Below, one piece after another: positions 33,261 through 43,446 of a stretch of DNA of 64,000 nucleotides; within the stretch, counting starts at the first letter, position 1, and every line of letters starts with the position of its first letter. The stretch is from Euborellia annulipes (taxonomy: Eukaryota; Arthropoda; Insecta; Dermaptera; Anisolabididae). Under the pieces are notes generated by a model, which was not told where the DNA came from, did not search any database, and worked only from the letters and a program-made list of their open reading frames with translations. The stretch lies in assembly GCA_023213315.1 (NCBI GenBank), contig JAKCPI010031605.1, forward strand, positions 62,001-126,000, written 5' to 3'. Position numbers and translations under genes: made by a program.

Positions 33261-33519
33261 ATATTATTTATATGGCACTTGATTTCTTTTGAAGGATATA
33301 TACGTAAACTCATGGATTTCCTCCTGGATACCTTCAGAGATTTTTTTTATTGTTGTGTTTTATATGACCTTTGCCCTTCAATTAGTCTAGTCTTTTTTAT
33401 ATCATATGCTTAGAGTTAATGATTATTTTAATCCTATTTTCTCCAAGGAATTAGTAGTTCAAGTTGAATGAAGTCGTAGCTATTCTTGAATACGTCTTTA
33501 ATTTGTTGATGACCTAGGT

Positions 33520-33802
33520 CAGGGCTTCTTAAAGTAGTGGTCGCAGGCCCCTGGGAGCCCCGCAGGGGCCCGCGAAGAGTCCCAATTTCACAAATTATTA
33601 TTATTGTTAAATAAGTTTAAATACTTGGACTATAATTATAAAATTTTAATTATATATTGAAATTATAATATATTTGCTAATTCAAAATTATAAATAATTT
33701 TTTAACCAATCTGAATTTAAAAAAAAAAAATAGGGAAGAGACCGTGAGATATTGACTTGGGATATAAGGGGGCCGCGACTTCAAAAAGTTTAAGAAGTAC
33801 TG
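33520..33802. mobile_element. hAT-type MITE
   Basis: The ends CAGGGCTTCTTAAA and (reversed) CAGTACTTCTTAAA are inverted repeats with an 8-bp flanking duplication, ACCTAGGT (33512-33519) and ATCTAGGT (33803-33810), one mismatch. The subterminal AGTGGTCGCAGGCCCC and GGGGGCCGCGACTT also pair. It is 283 bp and non-coding. The end type is common among hAT elements. Confidence 0.85.
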
Positions 33803-33895
33803 ATCTAGGTCACAAGTTAAGTTTTTTTTTTTATTAATAACGTTAATCAAAGCTCTCTACTTTTTTTTAATTATAAGTGAAATTATAGTTATTTT

Positions 33896-34053
33896 TTTCG
33901 GCATCTGAGACCATTTAGACCACGTTCCTATTTATTTCAATTGGTCGATATCCAATTCAATTGAAATAAATTTCGAGACGGGATGCGAATCCTTGACCCT
34001 TGTCATCAGAAGCTAATGCTCTACTTCTGATCCATCGATCAAGGCCACCCCCC
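33896..34053 (-). mobile_element. tRNA-derived SINE S2
   Basis: On the minus strand: GGCCTTGATCGATGGATCAG then AAGTAGAGC (A box), GTCAAGGATTCGCATCCC (B box), followed by AAATTTATTTCAATTGAATT and ATGGTCTCAGATGCCGAA. It is the most complete S2 copy here. Confidence 0.75.
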
Positions 34054-34071
34054 TTCTACTTGCTTACGTAG

Positions 34072-34359
34072 ACATTTCATTTTTAGTAGAAAAAATAAAA
34101 GGCAGAGCAGCTAGGTTTATTTCTTTAATAGAGAACCCACATCGACGTTTCGGTCGACTATGCGACCATCTTCATGGCTAGAGTTCAGTCATTAGAAAAT
34201 CGTCTTAATGACTGAACTCTAGCCATGAAGATGGTCGCATAGTCGACCGAAACGTCGATGTGGGTTCTCTATTAAAGAAATAAACCTAGCTGCTCTGTCT
34301 TTTATTTTTTCTACTACGTATTGATTCAGCTATTCATCTCGCTAACATTTCATTTTTAG
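34072..34359. mobile_element. Palindromic hammerhead-type retroposon with 15-bp target duplication
   Basis: ACATTTCATTTTTAG occurs exactly at 34072-34086 and 34345-34359. Between them arms of about 115 bp (34085-34316) are almost perfect inverted repeats, plus an asymmetric 28-bp tail before the right duplication. Each arm has GGTCG/CGACC stem II, GAAA, ACGT and C at the cleavage position, but the core reads ATGAAGA instead of CTGAAGA, so cleavage is probably lost. Relatives are at 8520-8640 and 47378-47670. Confidence 0.75.
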
Positions 34360-34403
34360 GGCCTCTGTTTACTAAAAATACTGACATATAAGCAACTTAT
34401 TAA

Positions 34404-34419
34404 CCCCCCCCCCCCCCCT
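34404..34419 (+). repeat. Poly-C tract
   Basis: A run of about 16 C residues lies in otherwise AT-rich DNA, with no transposon ends visible around it. Confidence 0.8.
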
Positions 34420-34611
34420 GTGAGCAAGAATAATCAAATGACTATAGCCCCCCTAGGGTGCTTATGTAATACTTAAATGGTCGATAGATTAACCTTGAAG
34501 CAATTAATCGAAAAATTCATTTGTTATTTTTAACTTTTATTGTTAGTTGGTCAGTTTGGTTGCCTACATTCAGGAGCCAAATGCCAAAAAAGAATTTAAC
34601 CTCGTCCCTGC

Positions 34612-34770
34612 CCTCGGGGCAGGGGGTGGGGGTTGGCGTCTTAACCTCCTATCCCAAACTTGGGGGGTTGGGCCCCCGGGCGGTCCGATGATTTTATTTA
34701 AGGTATTTGGATACAAAATGGTTTTTATAAAATGCCTGGTCCCCAAAATTTATAATAAAAAATAACGGTT
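34612..34770 (+). mobile_element. SINE S1, degenerate
   Basis: CCCTCGGGGCAGGGGGTGGG and GGGGGTTGGGCCCCCGGGCGG stand where the A and B boxes should be, followed by the recognisable CGGTCCGATGATTTTATTTA and AATGCCTGGTCCCC. The pol III boxes are ruined by G/C-run changes. Confidence 0.6.
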
Positions 34771-34803
34771 TTTTTTTAAAGTTTTAAATGGCCGAGGTGG
34801 CGG

Positions 34804-34806
<3 letters not shown>

Positions 34807-34848
<42 letters not shown>
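34807..34848 (+). repeat. G42 homopolymer
   Basis: About 42 consecutive G residues. The plus strand could form G-quadruplexes. Its true length may be unreliable because of sequencing or assembly. Confidence 0.85.
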
Positions 34849-34849
<1 letters not shown>

Positions 34850-35593
34850 ACCTCGTCCCTTTCTTGCCATCTATTTTTTTTTTTTTTTTATCATTTCATC
34901 TTCTTTTATTAAAGAATTTTTTAATTCATTTAAGACAAGTTTTTATCGTATTTCTTTTTCGTTCTTATTTATCTCATATATGAGATTAAACTTGAATTCT
35001 TATAATATCTTTTGATCTAAATCCTTTTTTTCCGTCCACTACGGGAGCAAATGTCCTTCCTTTATCGACTTAAATGTCTCTGATTTTTATTATTTCTTTC
35101 TCTTTTTCTCTCTCTCTCCAATTTTGGTGGCGATTTATTTATGATTCGTTTCTAATGATGCGAAAAATCTGCATAAGTCGGATCTCATTGCGTGATGTGA
35201 TTTGTATCCTCATCTTTCTCTCTCTCTCTCTTTCAATCGAGTTGCAATTTTCGTTTTCCCAACTGGATTTGTTTATGTTCGTCTGTCCGTCTGTCTTTTC
35301 TTTGTATTACAATTGATCAGCTTCAAGGTATAAATAATATCTCTCTTTTATATATATATGTATAAATGTGGGTCTCATATAAATCTCGGGGACCTGTATG
35401 CCAATTAGTTTGATATTTACGAATGCGGAGCAAAAGAGTCAGACAGAACAAAAAAAAAAAAAAATAGATATATCTCCCCTCCCCTTTTTAATTTACTCGA
35501 GAAAACTTCTTTTAACGATATCTTCTAAATGGAATGTATTTAAATATATAAATAAAAAATTTCTACCTTAGATAAGATATTTAAAGTATTTTT
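34850..35593. other. AT-rich sequence with CT-rich tracts
   Basis: CTCTCT tracts are at about 35108-35120 and 35218-35232. ORFs at 34788-35316 read through homopolymers and are not credible. Confidence 0.5.
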
Positions 35594-36296
35594 ACTTTTC
35601 TTACCTATGTATATATGTAATATATATATAGAGAGAAAGTATTGGATTCATGTCAAAAATTCGATGTCGAGTTTTGATGGATCTTCACGTTTTGAGGTCC
35701 CCTGAATCCAAAAAAGTGGTTTTCGCGACATGGTCTGTCTGTGGGTGGGTGGGTGGGTGGGTGGGTGTGTGGGTGGGTGTGTGGGTGTGTGGGTGGGTGG
35801 GTGGGTGTGTGTTCAATTTTAAGCATGAAGGAATTGAGCTACGAGGTTGAAATTTTATATTTAACTTAAACACCCACCGGGACCGGAAAAATAAGCTTTT
35901 AATCAAAATCGGCCAAAGAGTACTAGTACTTTACTGATGTACTTTTTCAGTTTTTTTCGATTTTCTCAAAATTTGCTCCAACGATTTTTTTTAAAATTCA
36001 AAAATCAATTATTTTTTAGATGCTCTTTAAAATGTATATTCTCATTTTGCGATTGAAATCTTCTGAAGACCACTTTACTCTTGTATTTCATAGGGAAGAT
36101 AGGAGAAATGGTTGCCATGGTAACAAAATATAAATATTTTCCCATACTTATAAATTTTACATCTGAATTCAAATGTTCCGTACTGTCGGGAACTAAATAT
36201 ATGTCGACACAAAAATCTGGTGTGACAAGCACAGAACACAACTTTCGATTACCGAAGGTAAGAGAAAGTTGTGTGCTGTGCGCCAGTCACACCAGA
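35594..36296 (+). mobile_element. Family A element, full length, (GGGT)n type
   Basis: Complete, 703 bp: 5' hairpin, leader ending GCGACATGGTCTGTCTG, a GGGTGGGTGTGT microsatellite at 35742-35810, the TTTAAGCATGAAGGAATTGA segment, the conserved body and the full 3' hairpin (36217-36296). T-runs flank both ends. It is nearly identical to 50844-51503 and 59152-59817. Confidence 0.9.
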
Positions 36297-37315
36297 TTTT
36301 TTAAAAGTAAATTATTATTGGAGAAAAAAATTTTAAAGGAAAAAAAAACATTGATTTTTCATGTCTACGTTTCGGAGGCTAAACGTCCCCTTTAAGACTG
36401 GCCGAAACCGAAACTTCGGTCGGTTTCTAAAATTGAATAAATAAAGAGGAAATTGAATAAAAAAAATAATTTTATTCAGCCTAATTCTCTTTATTTTTCC
36501 GTATCGACACATCTCTACCCTAAGGTCCAGAGCAAAAAATTACTGAAATACACAATTAGAATGATAATCAATTTTCCGTTAATGATATATAATATTTTGT
36601 TAATTATTTGTATGAAAGAAGAGAAGGATTATGATAGTGCAAGCTATATGGTTTATAAATATATAATGGGGCTATAATTGCTGTGTTATCTTCATTTTAA
36701 TTTTCCTTATTTCGAAAAAAAAAATTCATGAATTCATTCACGAATAATTAAGAATTACAAATTTAGTAAATAATGTTTTTCTTCCCCTCCGCCCCTCTTT
36801 TATCTCCGGAAATACATAAAAGAATACATACGGGCAGAAAAATGACATTGAGGCACATTAAATAATAATGTTATTTATTATAAGTTAATTTTATTTAAAT
36901 AAATAAATAAATATTCGGGCCGGTTGCTGATTAAAGTGTGATATAGAAAATGACAAGAATTTTATTTAATCATGTCAAATTTTATATCCCGTATATGCGG
37001 GCGCTTGACGGTTGTTGCTTGTCTGAGGAATATTAAATTATATAAAAAAAAAAAAAAGTAAAAATGATGTGCTCAGCTGATAGGGGTTATTACAAGCGGT
37101 GCATCTCTCGCCTGCTAATTGCGCCTAGTTATTACGGCCGATAACCACACACCTATAATCCGCCTCCTAAGCGATTATTATTTTTTTTTTTTGTAAATTA
37201 ATTCTTTTTCATGTTTGTTGACATGAAACAAAATATTCATAATCATTTGTAGTCACGAACACAAATTATGACACCTCAATATTTATAGCAATAATAAAAA
37301 AGAGATTAAAAAAAA
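36297..37315. other. AT-rich sequence without recognised feature
   Basis: No transposon ends, SINE boxes or plausible exons were recognised. Confidence 0.5.
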
Positions 37316-37989
37316 TCTGGTGTGACTGGCGCACAGCACACAACTTTCTCTTACCTTCGGTAATCGAAAGTTGTGTTCTGTGCTTGTCACACCAGATTTT
37401 TTGTGTCGACATATATTTAGTTCCCGACAGTACGTAACATATGAATTCAGATGTAAAATTTATAAGTATGGGAAAATATTTATATTTTGTTACCATGGCA
37501 ACCATTTCTCCTATCTTCCCTATGAAATACAAGAGTAAAGTGGTCTTCAGAAGATTTCAATTGCAAAATGAGAATATACATTTTAAAGAGAATCTAAAAA
37601 TTAATTGATTTTTGAATTTTAAAAAAAATCGTTGGAGCAAATTTTGAGAAAATCGAAAAAAACTGAAAAAGTACATCAGTAAAGTACTAGTACACTTTGG
37701 CCGATTTTGATTAAAAGCTTATTTTTCCGGTCCCGGGGGGTGTTTAACTTAAATATAAAATTTCAACCTTGTAGCTCAATTCCTTCATGCTTAAAATTGA
37801 ACACAGACACACACACAGACACACACACACACACACACACAGACAGACCATGTCGCGAAAACCACTTTTTTGGATTCAGGGGACCTCAAAACGTGAAGAT
37901 CCATCAAAATCTCGACATCGAATTTTTGACATGAATCCAATACTTTCTCTCTATATATATATTACATATATACATAGGTAAGAGAAAGT
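37316..37989 (-). mobile_element. Family A element, full length, (CA)n type
   Basis: Complete, 674 bp, minus orientation: 3' hairpin at 37316-37397, body, an ACACACAGACAC microsatellite at 37801-37845, and the reversed 5' hairpin ending GGTAAGAGAAAGT. A-runs flank both ends. Confidence 0.9.
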
Positions 37990-38333
37990 AAAAATTAATT
38001 AAATATGGGAAATGAAACAAATTTTTTTTTTGACTTTTTATCAATCTCAACTCAATAGATAAAAAATTTTTCGAGCATAGATTTGTTTACACTGGATATA
38101 AAAGTGATAATTTCAAACCATGAATCGTTTATATTTTCTAGAATCTAAATAACCAATCATTAACTCTCAATAACCAATCATTAAATTATTTTTCAATTAA
38201 TTGCTGCTGACTTTTATGCATTTTTAATTTCCAAGGACTCTAGAAAAACTCTGAAGCAATCATAATCATAATCAAAAATTCTCCGCACAAAAATTTTCAG
38301 CTTTTAAATAAAGGCCCGCTATTAATTTCTCTG
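37990..38333. other. AT-rich sequence without recognised feature
   Basis: A short duplication (CTCAATAACCAATCATTAA-type phrase, twice) lies at about 38150-38185. Nothing else was recognised. Confidence 0.5.
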
Positions 38334-38635
38334 ACCTACTGTATATATGTTAATACAGTATATAGAGAGAAAGTATTGAATTCATATAAAAAATTCAATG
38401 ATAAGATTTTGATGGATATACACATTTTGAGCCCCCCTGAATCTAAAAAAGTGGTTTTCGCGACATGATCTGTCTGTGAACAAAATATCTCAAGAACGAA
38501 AAGAGCTAGGATATTGAAATTTTATATTTAAGTTTGTTACCTCCCTGGGACGGGACAGGAAGCTTTTAAATTAAAATTAAATATACAAATTAAACACTAG
38601 ATTATTTGTTTCAAAGGTTTTATTAATTAAAAATT

Positions 38636-38683
38636 AACACTTGATACGTATTTCGACAATTTCTTGTCATCATCAGAAGTGAT
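38636..38683 (-). ncRNA. Hammerhead ribozyme, type I (minus arm)
   Basis: On the minus strand: stem I CACTT (38681-38677), core CTGATGA (38676-38670), one extra U, stem II GACAA paired with TTGTC around a GAAA tetraloop, core GAAA (38654-38651), self-complementary stem III ATACGTAT, C at the cleavage position (38643), then AAGTG completing stem I. All conserved core nucleotides are present. Short stem III is typical of retrotransposon-borne hammerheads. Confidence 0.7.
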
Positions 38684-38713
38684 TACATTCTCATGTGTAT
38701 GTATGAATGTAAT

Positions 38714-38757
38714 CACTTCTGATGATGATAAGAAATTGTCGAAATACGTATCAAGTG
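38714..38757 (+). ncRNA. Hammerhead ribozyme, type I (plus arm)
   Basis: Stem I CACTT (38714-38718), CTGATGA (38719-38725), stem II GATAA/TTGTC with one wobble and a GAAA tetraloop, core GAAA (38741-38744), stem III ATACGTAT (38744-38751), cleavage expected after C38752, then AAGTG (38753-38757) closing stem I. It mirrors the minus-strand motif. Confidence 0.7.
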
Positions 38758-39228
38758 TTAATTTTTAATTAATAAAACCTTTGAAACAAATAACCTAGTG
38801 TTTAATTTGTATATTTAATACAAAATGTTTCAACGAGAACCAACGGTCGAAAGTTTAAATCTTATTAAAACAGGAAGCTTTTGTACAAAATCGGTCAAAG
38901 AGTACTAGTACTTTACTGATGCACTTTTTCAGTTTTTTTCGATTTTCTCAAAATTCGCTCTAGCAATTTTGATTAAAATTCAAAAATCAATTATTTTTTA
39001 GATGCTCTTTAAAATGTATATTCTCATTTTGTGATTGAAATCTTCTGAAGACCACTTTACTCTTGTACTTCATAGGAAAGATAGGAGAATTGGTTGCCTT
39101 AGTAACAAAATATAAATATTTTCTCATATAAATTTTACACCTTGAATTTTAATATATGTATTTTGGTGGAAATTAAATATATATCCACACAAAAAATCTG
39201 GAATGACTGTGCGACTACTCACACCAGA

Positions 39229-39958
39229 TTTTTTTATTCTGTTAAAATAAAACTAATTTTTTATTTTCAACACTTTAGAAGAATTCAGATTTGATAAGAG
39301 ATGAAATTAATAGACTAGCCAGGTGGAATTTGAACCCTCATCTCAAAAATAAAAAAAATTCTGTGGAATCAATTTTATTTATAAATAATCAGAATACCAA
39401 TTCAGGATTTGATTTTTGAATAATAAATTTGCCGATCCCGCATAAAAGTTGAGAATAAAAGATTTTAAAGCATTTGTCATAAGAAAAAAAAATAATAATA
39501 AACTGGTTAAATATTTTACTAAAAAAAATTAACCGTAAGAGTGGGGAGAATGAGTAAAAAAATGTGAGAACAAATAAAAATAAAAATTGAATATGAATAA
39601 ATAATTAGCTTCTTGGCGACACGCAACTCTCATTTCATTCAAATGCGTTCTAATTATACCCTCTGCCTAGTTATGATATCAAATTTCCAATTTTTATAAC
39701 AATTAATAAAGAACAGGTTGTGAACATAGCGATATAAAAAAATAAAAATAAAAAAAAAAACAAAAACAGGAGACATGCGATGAGATTGAGCGCCAACATC
39801 AGGGCCTCATGTTTAATAACTTCATTAACAAAATAACAAGATCTGATGGCGAAGAATTTTTTTTTGCATTTCAAATATAATATATGTAAAAAGAAAAATA
39901 CTTCTGTCAAAATGTGTTAGAATCTATTATGAAATTGAAAAATTTCATTAAGCGCTTA
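39229..39958. other. AT-rich sequence without recognised feature
   Basis: No transposon ends, SINE boxes or exons were recognised. The 79-aa minus-strand ORF at 39671-39910 is rich in Phe/Leu from A-runs. Confidence 0.5.
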
Positions 39959-40741
39959 GGGATCGTCCAAATATTAATTAACGCGTTAGGAGGGGGGAAG
40001 GGTCTGGACAAAACGTTACTAATTGTGACATGGGGTTTCTCTAAGTGGGACATAACAATTCAAAGTTAAATTAAAAAAAAAGTCGAATGATTTTCACAAC
40101 AGGGAAAAAATGGAGTGATTATTAGAGTCACGAGGGAAAACTTTCTAAAAAAAAAGGTAAAATTATGATTTTGTATAAGAAATGTTTATTCGGGAGTTAT
40201 TTATTGGCTATTTGGTATCCAAATGGCTTAAATAAAATCATCGGACTGCCTGGGGTCCGAGCCCGCGACTTTTGTTTGTATGTGACTAACTGTGACTTGG
40301 GAGGAGGGACCAGAAAATCTTCAAAAAATGCGTTACATAATATGTGGACGACCCCTTATTCTTGTATGAAAACGAGCTTTGGGGTCGTCCACATATTACC
40401 TAACTCCTTTTTTGACGATTTTCTAGTCCCCCCACCCATGTCACAGTTAGTCACATACAAACAAACCCCCTACAAATATTATGTCACAACAGAACTACCC
40501 CCTCCGAATAAAATTTCTTCTCCTTCCAATATTATGTCACAGCATAGAACTACCCCACCGAATAAAATTTCTTATACAAAATTCATATCATTTTACCATT
40601 TTTTTTCAAAAAATTTAAAAAATCCAATTTTGAATTGTTGTCCCACTTAGAAACCCCAGGGTCTCACATGTCACAATTAGTAACGTTTTGTCCAGACCCT
40701 CCCCCCCCCCTGACGCGTGACGTAATATGTGAACGACCCCT
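39959..40741. mobile_element. Large inverted-repeat element with GGGGTCGTCCACATATTA ends
   Basis: The left arm (39959-40353) and right arm (40381-40741) are inverted copies: outer ends GGGATCGTCCAAATATTA and (reversed) GGGGTCGTTCACATATTA, with GGTCTGGACAAAACGTTACT shared further in. The inner ends also read GGACGACCCC and GGGGTCGTCC around a 27-bp centre, so the unit may be two head-to-head MITEs. A SINE S1 piece (40189-40272) replaces part of the left arm. The 161-aa ORF at 40165-40650 spans this palindrome and is not a gene. A one-ended relative is at 53157-53215. Confidence 0.7.
40189..40272 (-). mobile_element. SINE S1 fragment
   Basis: TTGGTATCCAAATGGCTTAA through GGGGTCCGAGCCCGCGAC matches the S1 body and B box in minus orientation. 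The A-box half and tail are absent. Confidence 0.65.
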
Positions 40742-41395
40742 TTCAATAAATGAAGTAAATATGATTTCATGATCTTTTGATAGAGATTTATCTATATTTG
40801 AAATCATATCAGTCTCCTGTGGATCAAATTCGGTTGCATAAAAGCATCAAATCAGATGACAATATGTGCTGATTGAACTATTCATGAGAGGCCATTTGCA
40901 TCTCATAAACACAATCATCTCCTACTCACTGTTATCTTAAACGATATAAAATTGTTGAATCTATTACTCCTTAAACATTTTTATATTCTCTAACCCTGAA
41001 TCGGGTTTTACGTTATTACTAGAAGTAAGTGAAGTGAGGAAGTTTTATTATAAATGCCGCTCGCCTTCGGCGAATTTGGTCACTCTTTTTTCATGTCCCT
41101 GGCTTTGCCGGGGCCCGAAAAAAACTAAAAATAGGGACCCTTTTTAAAAAAAAAAAAAAATATAAAAAAAAAACAACTAAATTAATTTTTTAAAAATTAT
41201 TTTAAAAAAATTGCGAAAAAAAAATTTTTTTTTTTTCCCCCCACTTTTCCCCGCCCTAGGAAATATAAAAATTTAACAGCATTTTTGACCCTGCGGTAGT
41301 CTTACACCCGGCAAATAAAAGCCAAGCTTATCCGTTAATATTATTAATGATTGTATAGTAATTTAAAAAATACAATAATATATAAAATCAATCCA
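40742..41395. other. AT-rich sequence; two GC hairpins
   Basis: GCTCGCCTTCGGCGA (about 41073-41087) and CCTGGCTTTGCCGGGG (about 41098-41113) are small GC-rich hairpins close together in AT-rich DNA, followed by an A-rich tract. Otherwise nothing was recognised. Confidence 0.4.
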
Positions 41396-41520
41396 ATTAG
41401 TCGAGTACAGGCAGTATATTGACAGCCCGCAAACTCTGAGGTTGATCGAAACGTCAGCCTAGAGGACGTAATAAAAGAAATAAATTTAGCTGCCATTCTT
41501 TTTTCTTTACACTTTATAAA
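41396..41520 (+). mobile_element. Decayed hammerhead-type retroposon half
   Basis: CTCTGAGGTTGATCGAAACG then TCAGCC, followed by AAAGAAATAAATTTAGCTGCC, matches the GAAACGTC and downstream body of the other palindromes (compare 8680 and 34270). Only one arm is present and the core is altered. Confidence 0.4.
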
Positions 41521-41869
41521 TTCAAAATTCCTATTAATTATGGAGATATCCTGGGGATAGACAGACAGGCTGACATTAGCGAATTCTACTCTAAATATAG
41601 ACATAGTGACAATATCAGTTAGTGTTAACAAAAACAATAAATTCCGATTGTTTCAAAATAAAATAAACTAGTAAAAAGCACAGTATCAATGCCACAACCA
41701 GGATTTTCCCCTGAGGTTTTTTTTAAAGGAACTTTTCTGGTTGGCATTTAGTTTCAGGGGTTTATATGGTTAATAATATTTCTAAACAAATGGAAACATT
41801 TTTTAAAAATTGAAAGACAATTAAGTTTCGAACTCTCATAATTGACATCTCCACTTAAAGACAACTTTA
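41521..41869. other. AT-rich sequence without recognised feature
   Basis: No recognised repeat or exon. Confidence 0.5.
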
Positions 41870-42265
41870 TCTTCCTCTTGGGAGTTTTGACCCTCTGTTT
41901 GCGCCAGTGCAATATATATAAACATTTTTATTATAACAAAGGGGCGTATTTCTGAGTGAAAATGAAAATTAGAGCCATTCTTTTTTTTAATGATTTCAAT
42001 CCACAGTTGACGTTTTGATCCCCGGATTTCCAAATCACATCTGATTGGATTGAATGTCACTGCTTATAAATCAAATAATTGATTATCCTCTCTCTATTAA
42101 AAAAAATGGAAGTAAACAACTATCAAGTGATTTATTTTTCCTTTATTTTGAAATTTCATATTTTTATAGAAGTAAAAATATATAGAGATGGAAAAAAATC
42201 AAATCAGCTCAAATGAATGTCGAAACGTTAGCTGTGGATTGAAATCATTACATAATAAAAAAAAA
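41870..42265. mobile_element. Inverted pair of a GAAACGTYAGCTG-type repeat
   Basis: 41870-42045 (minus) and 42186-42260 (plus) share TGTGGATTGAAATCATT preceded by GTCGAAACGTTAGC or its variant. The minus portion is also found in plus orientation at 44218-44400. The GAAACGT string and arrangement resemble the hammerhead palindromes but no CTGANGA core is intact. Confidence 0.45.
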
Positions 42266-43440
42266 AAAAAAAAAATTATTTTCTTTTTCTTTATTTAAAT
42301 TTTTTTAAATAAATATACTGAGTCTAATATGATTAAATTTTTTTAGGTTTGGAGTTTTGGAAATGAAGCTGAATTTCTAGCAAAGAGATTTTGACATATG
42401 AAACAATCACTAGACTAATTATTATTCTTGCTGATCATTTTTGAGTTGAAGAGAAATAATTAATTTTTTATTTAAAAGATAAAAGTAAAAATACTTTAAG
42501 TATTATTATACTAGTACATTTAAAAGTAATTAAATATTGAAGTAAAAAATGATTAATTTCTTTTTTCTTTTTATAGATGAGTAATCGTTGTTGGTTAAAT
42601 ATAGGCCTATAATAATTCTTTCTCTGTCTCTTTTTTGTTCTTTAATAATGCTCAAAAAATTACAGACTTATAAAAGCTATTAAAAAAAATAAAAGTGAAT
42701 AATTGAGAATAGTAATTTATTTTAGCATAGAGATAAATTAACCTACATATAAGAAGGACAGACCGACAGACGTTTTATAATATCTCTCGCCACTTACTGG
42801 CTTTTTAAGGAATTATTTAATTCTAGAATTATGAGGGTAGAACACAACAAAGGAGGGGGAGGCGAAGTTCTTATTCTCCCGTTTTTTTTTTTTTTTTTTT
42901 TTTTTTTGTAATAGAAAAAAGCCAGCTGGAAAAAAAAGATTAAAATATATAATAATAAAATGTTTCGTACGAAAAACTCCGCTTATGCATAATTCAATTT
43001 TATAAAAACACAATAATCGAGTAATTTAAATTTGATATACGGTAACTAATTAAAAAAAAGCCTCCAAGGAAACCAACATTGTAAATTTTCTGTTTTATTT
43101 TAGTCTATAATTACTTTTTTATAATTTATCTAATTGAATATGTGATGGGCGTATTTAAGAGTATCTAATTTTTTTGCTTAATTTACTAAAATTTATAAAT
43201 TATATCTTTAAAGGGAATTTTTATCACAGTGGTCGGCAATTGAGACTGAAAGGGAAAAAAAAATTTCAAAGACCCAAGATTAAATGATACATGACTTTTT
43301 TTTAAACATCAGTTAATGAGTAGTGCATAAATATACATAAATAAATCACAAGTAATAAGTATGTATTTATATAAATTAATGAGTGCAATGAGCTTGCATT
43401 TCTTTGGAAAATTCAACTATGTTAGGTGTGTTAACTTGTA
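42266..43440. other. AT-rich sequence; T28 homopolymer
   Basis: A T-run of about 28 is at 42880-42907. Nothing else was recognised. Confidence 0.5.
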
Positions 43441-43446
43441 TATTCA

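Larger units (their letters stand above)
38567..38869. mobile_element. Palindromic retroposon with two intact hammerhead cores
   Basis: An exact 13-bp duplication ACAGGAAGCTTTT flanks the insertion (38554-38566, 38870-38882). Arms at about 38578-38695 and 38705-38817 are inverted copies around ATGTGTATGTAT. A non-palindromic tail of about 50 bp precedes the right duplication. Hammerhead motifs on both strands, a variable-length duplication and no coding sequence fit a non-autonomous Penelope-like or comparable retroposon. It inserted into an existing family A copy. Confidence 0.8.
38334..39228 (+). mobile_element. Family A element interrupted by a hammerhead palindrome
   Basis: A diverged 5' hairpin (38334-38378), leader and body are interrupted at the GACAGGAAGCTTTT position by a 303-bp insertion, and resume at AAATCGGTCAAAGAGTACTA (38889). 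The 3' hairpin is reduced (TCTGGAATGACTGTGCGACT then CACACCAGA). The microsatellite is nearly absent. Confidence 0.75.

Noticed and set aside
37316..37400. Rho-independent terminator (hairpin followed by T-run)
   Set aside because: The hairpin and T-run are the 3' end and target site of the family A element, found at many loci in both orientations.
40165..40650. 161-codon open reading frame
   Set aside because: It runs through a SINE fragment and both arms of an inverted-repeat MITE; the peptide is a translation of these repeats.
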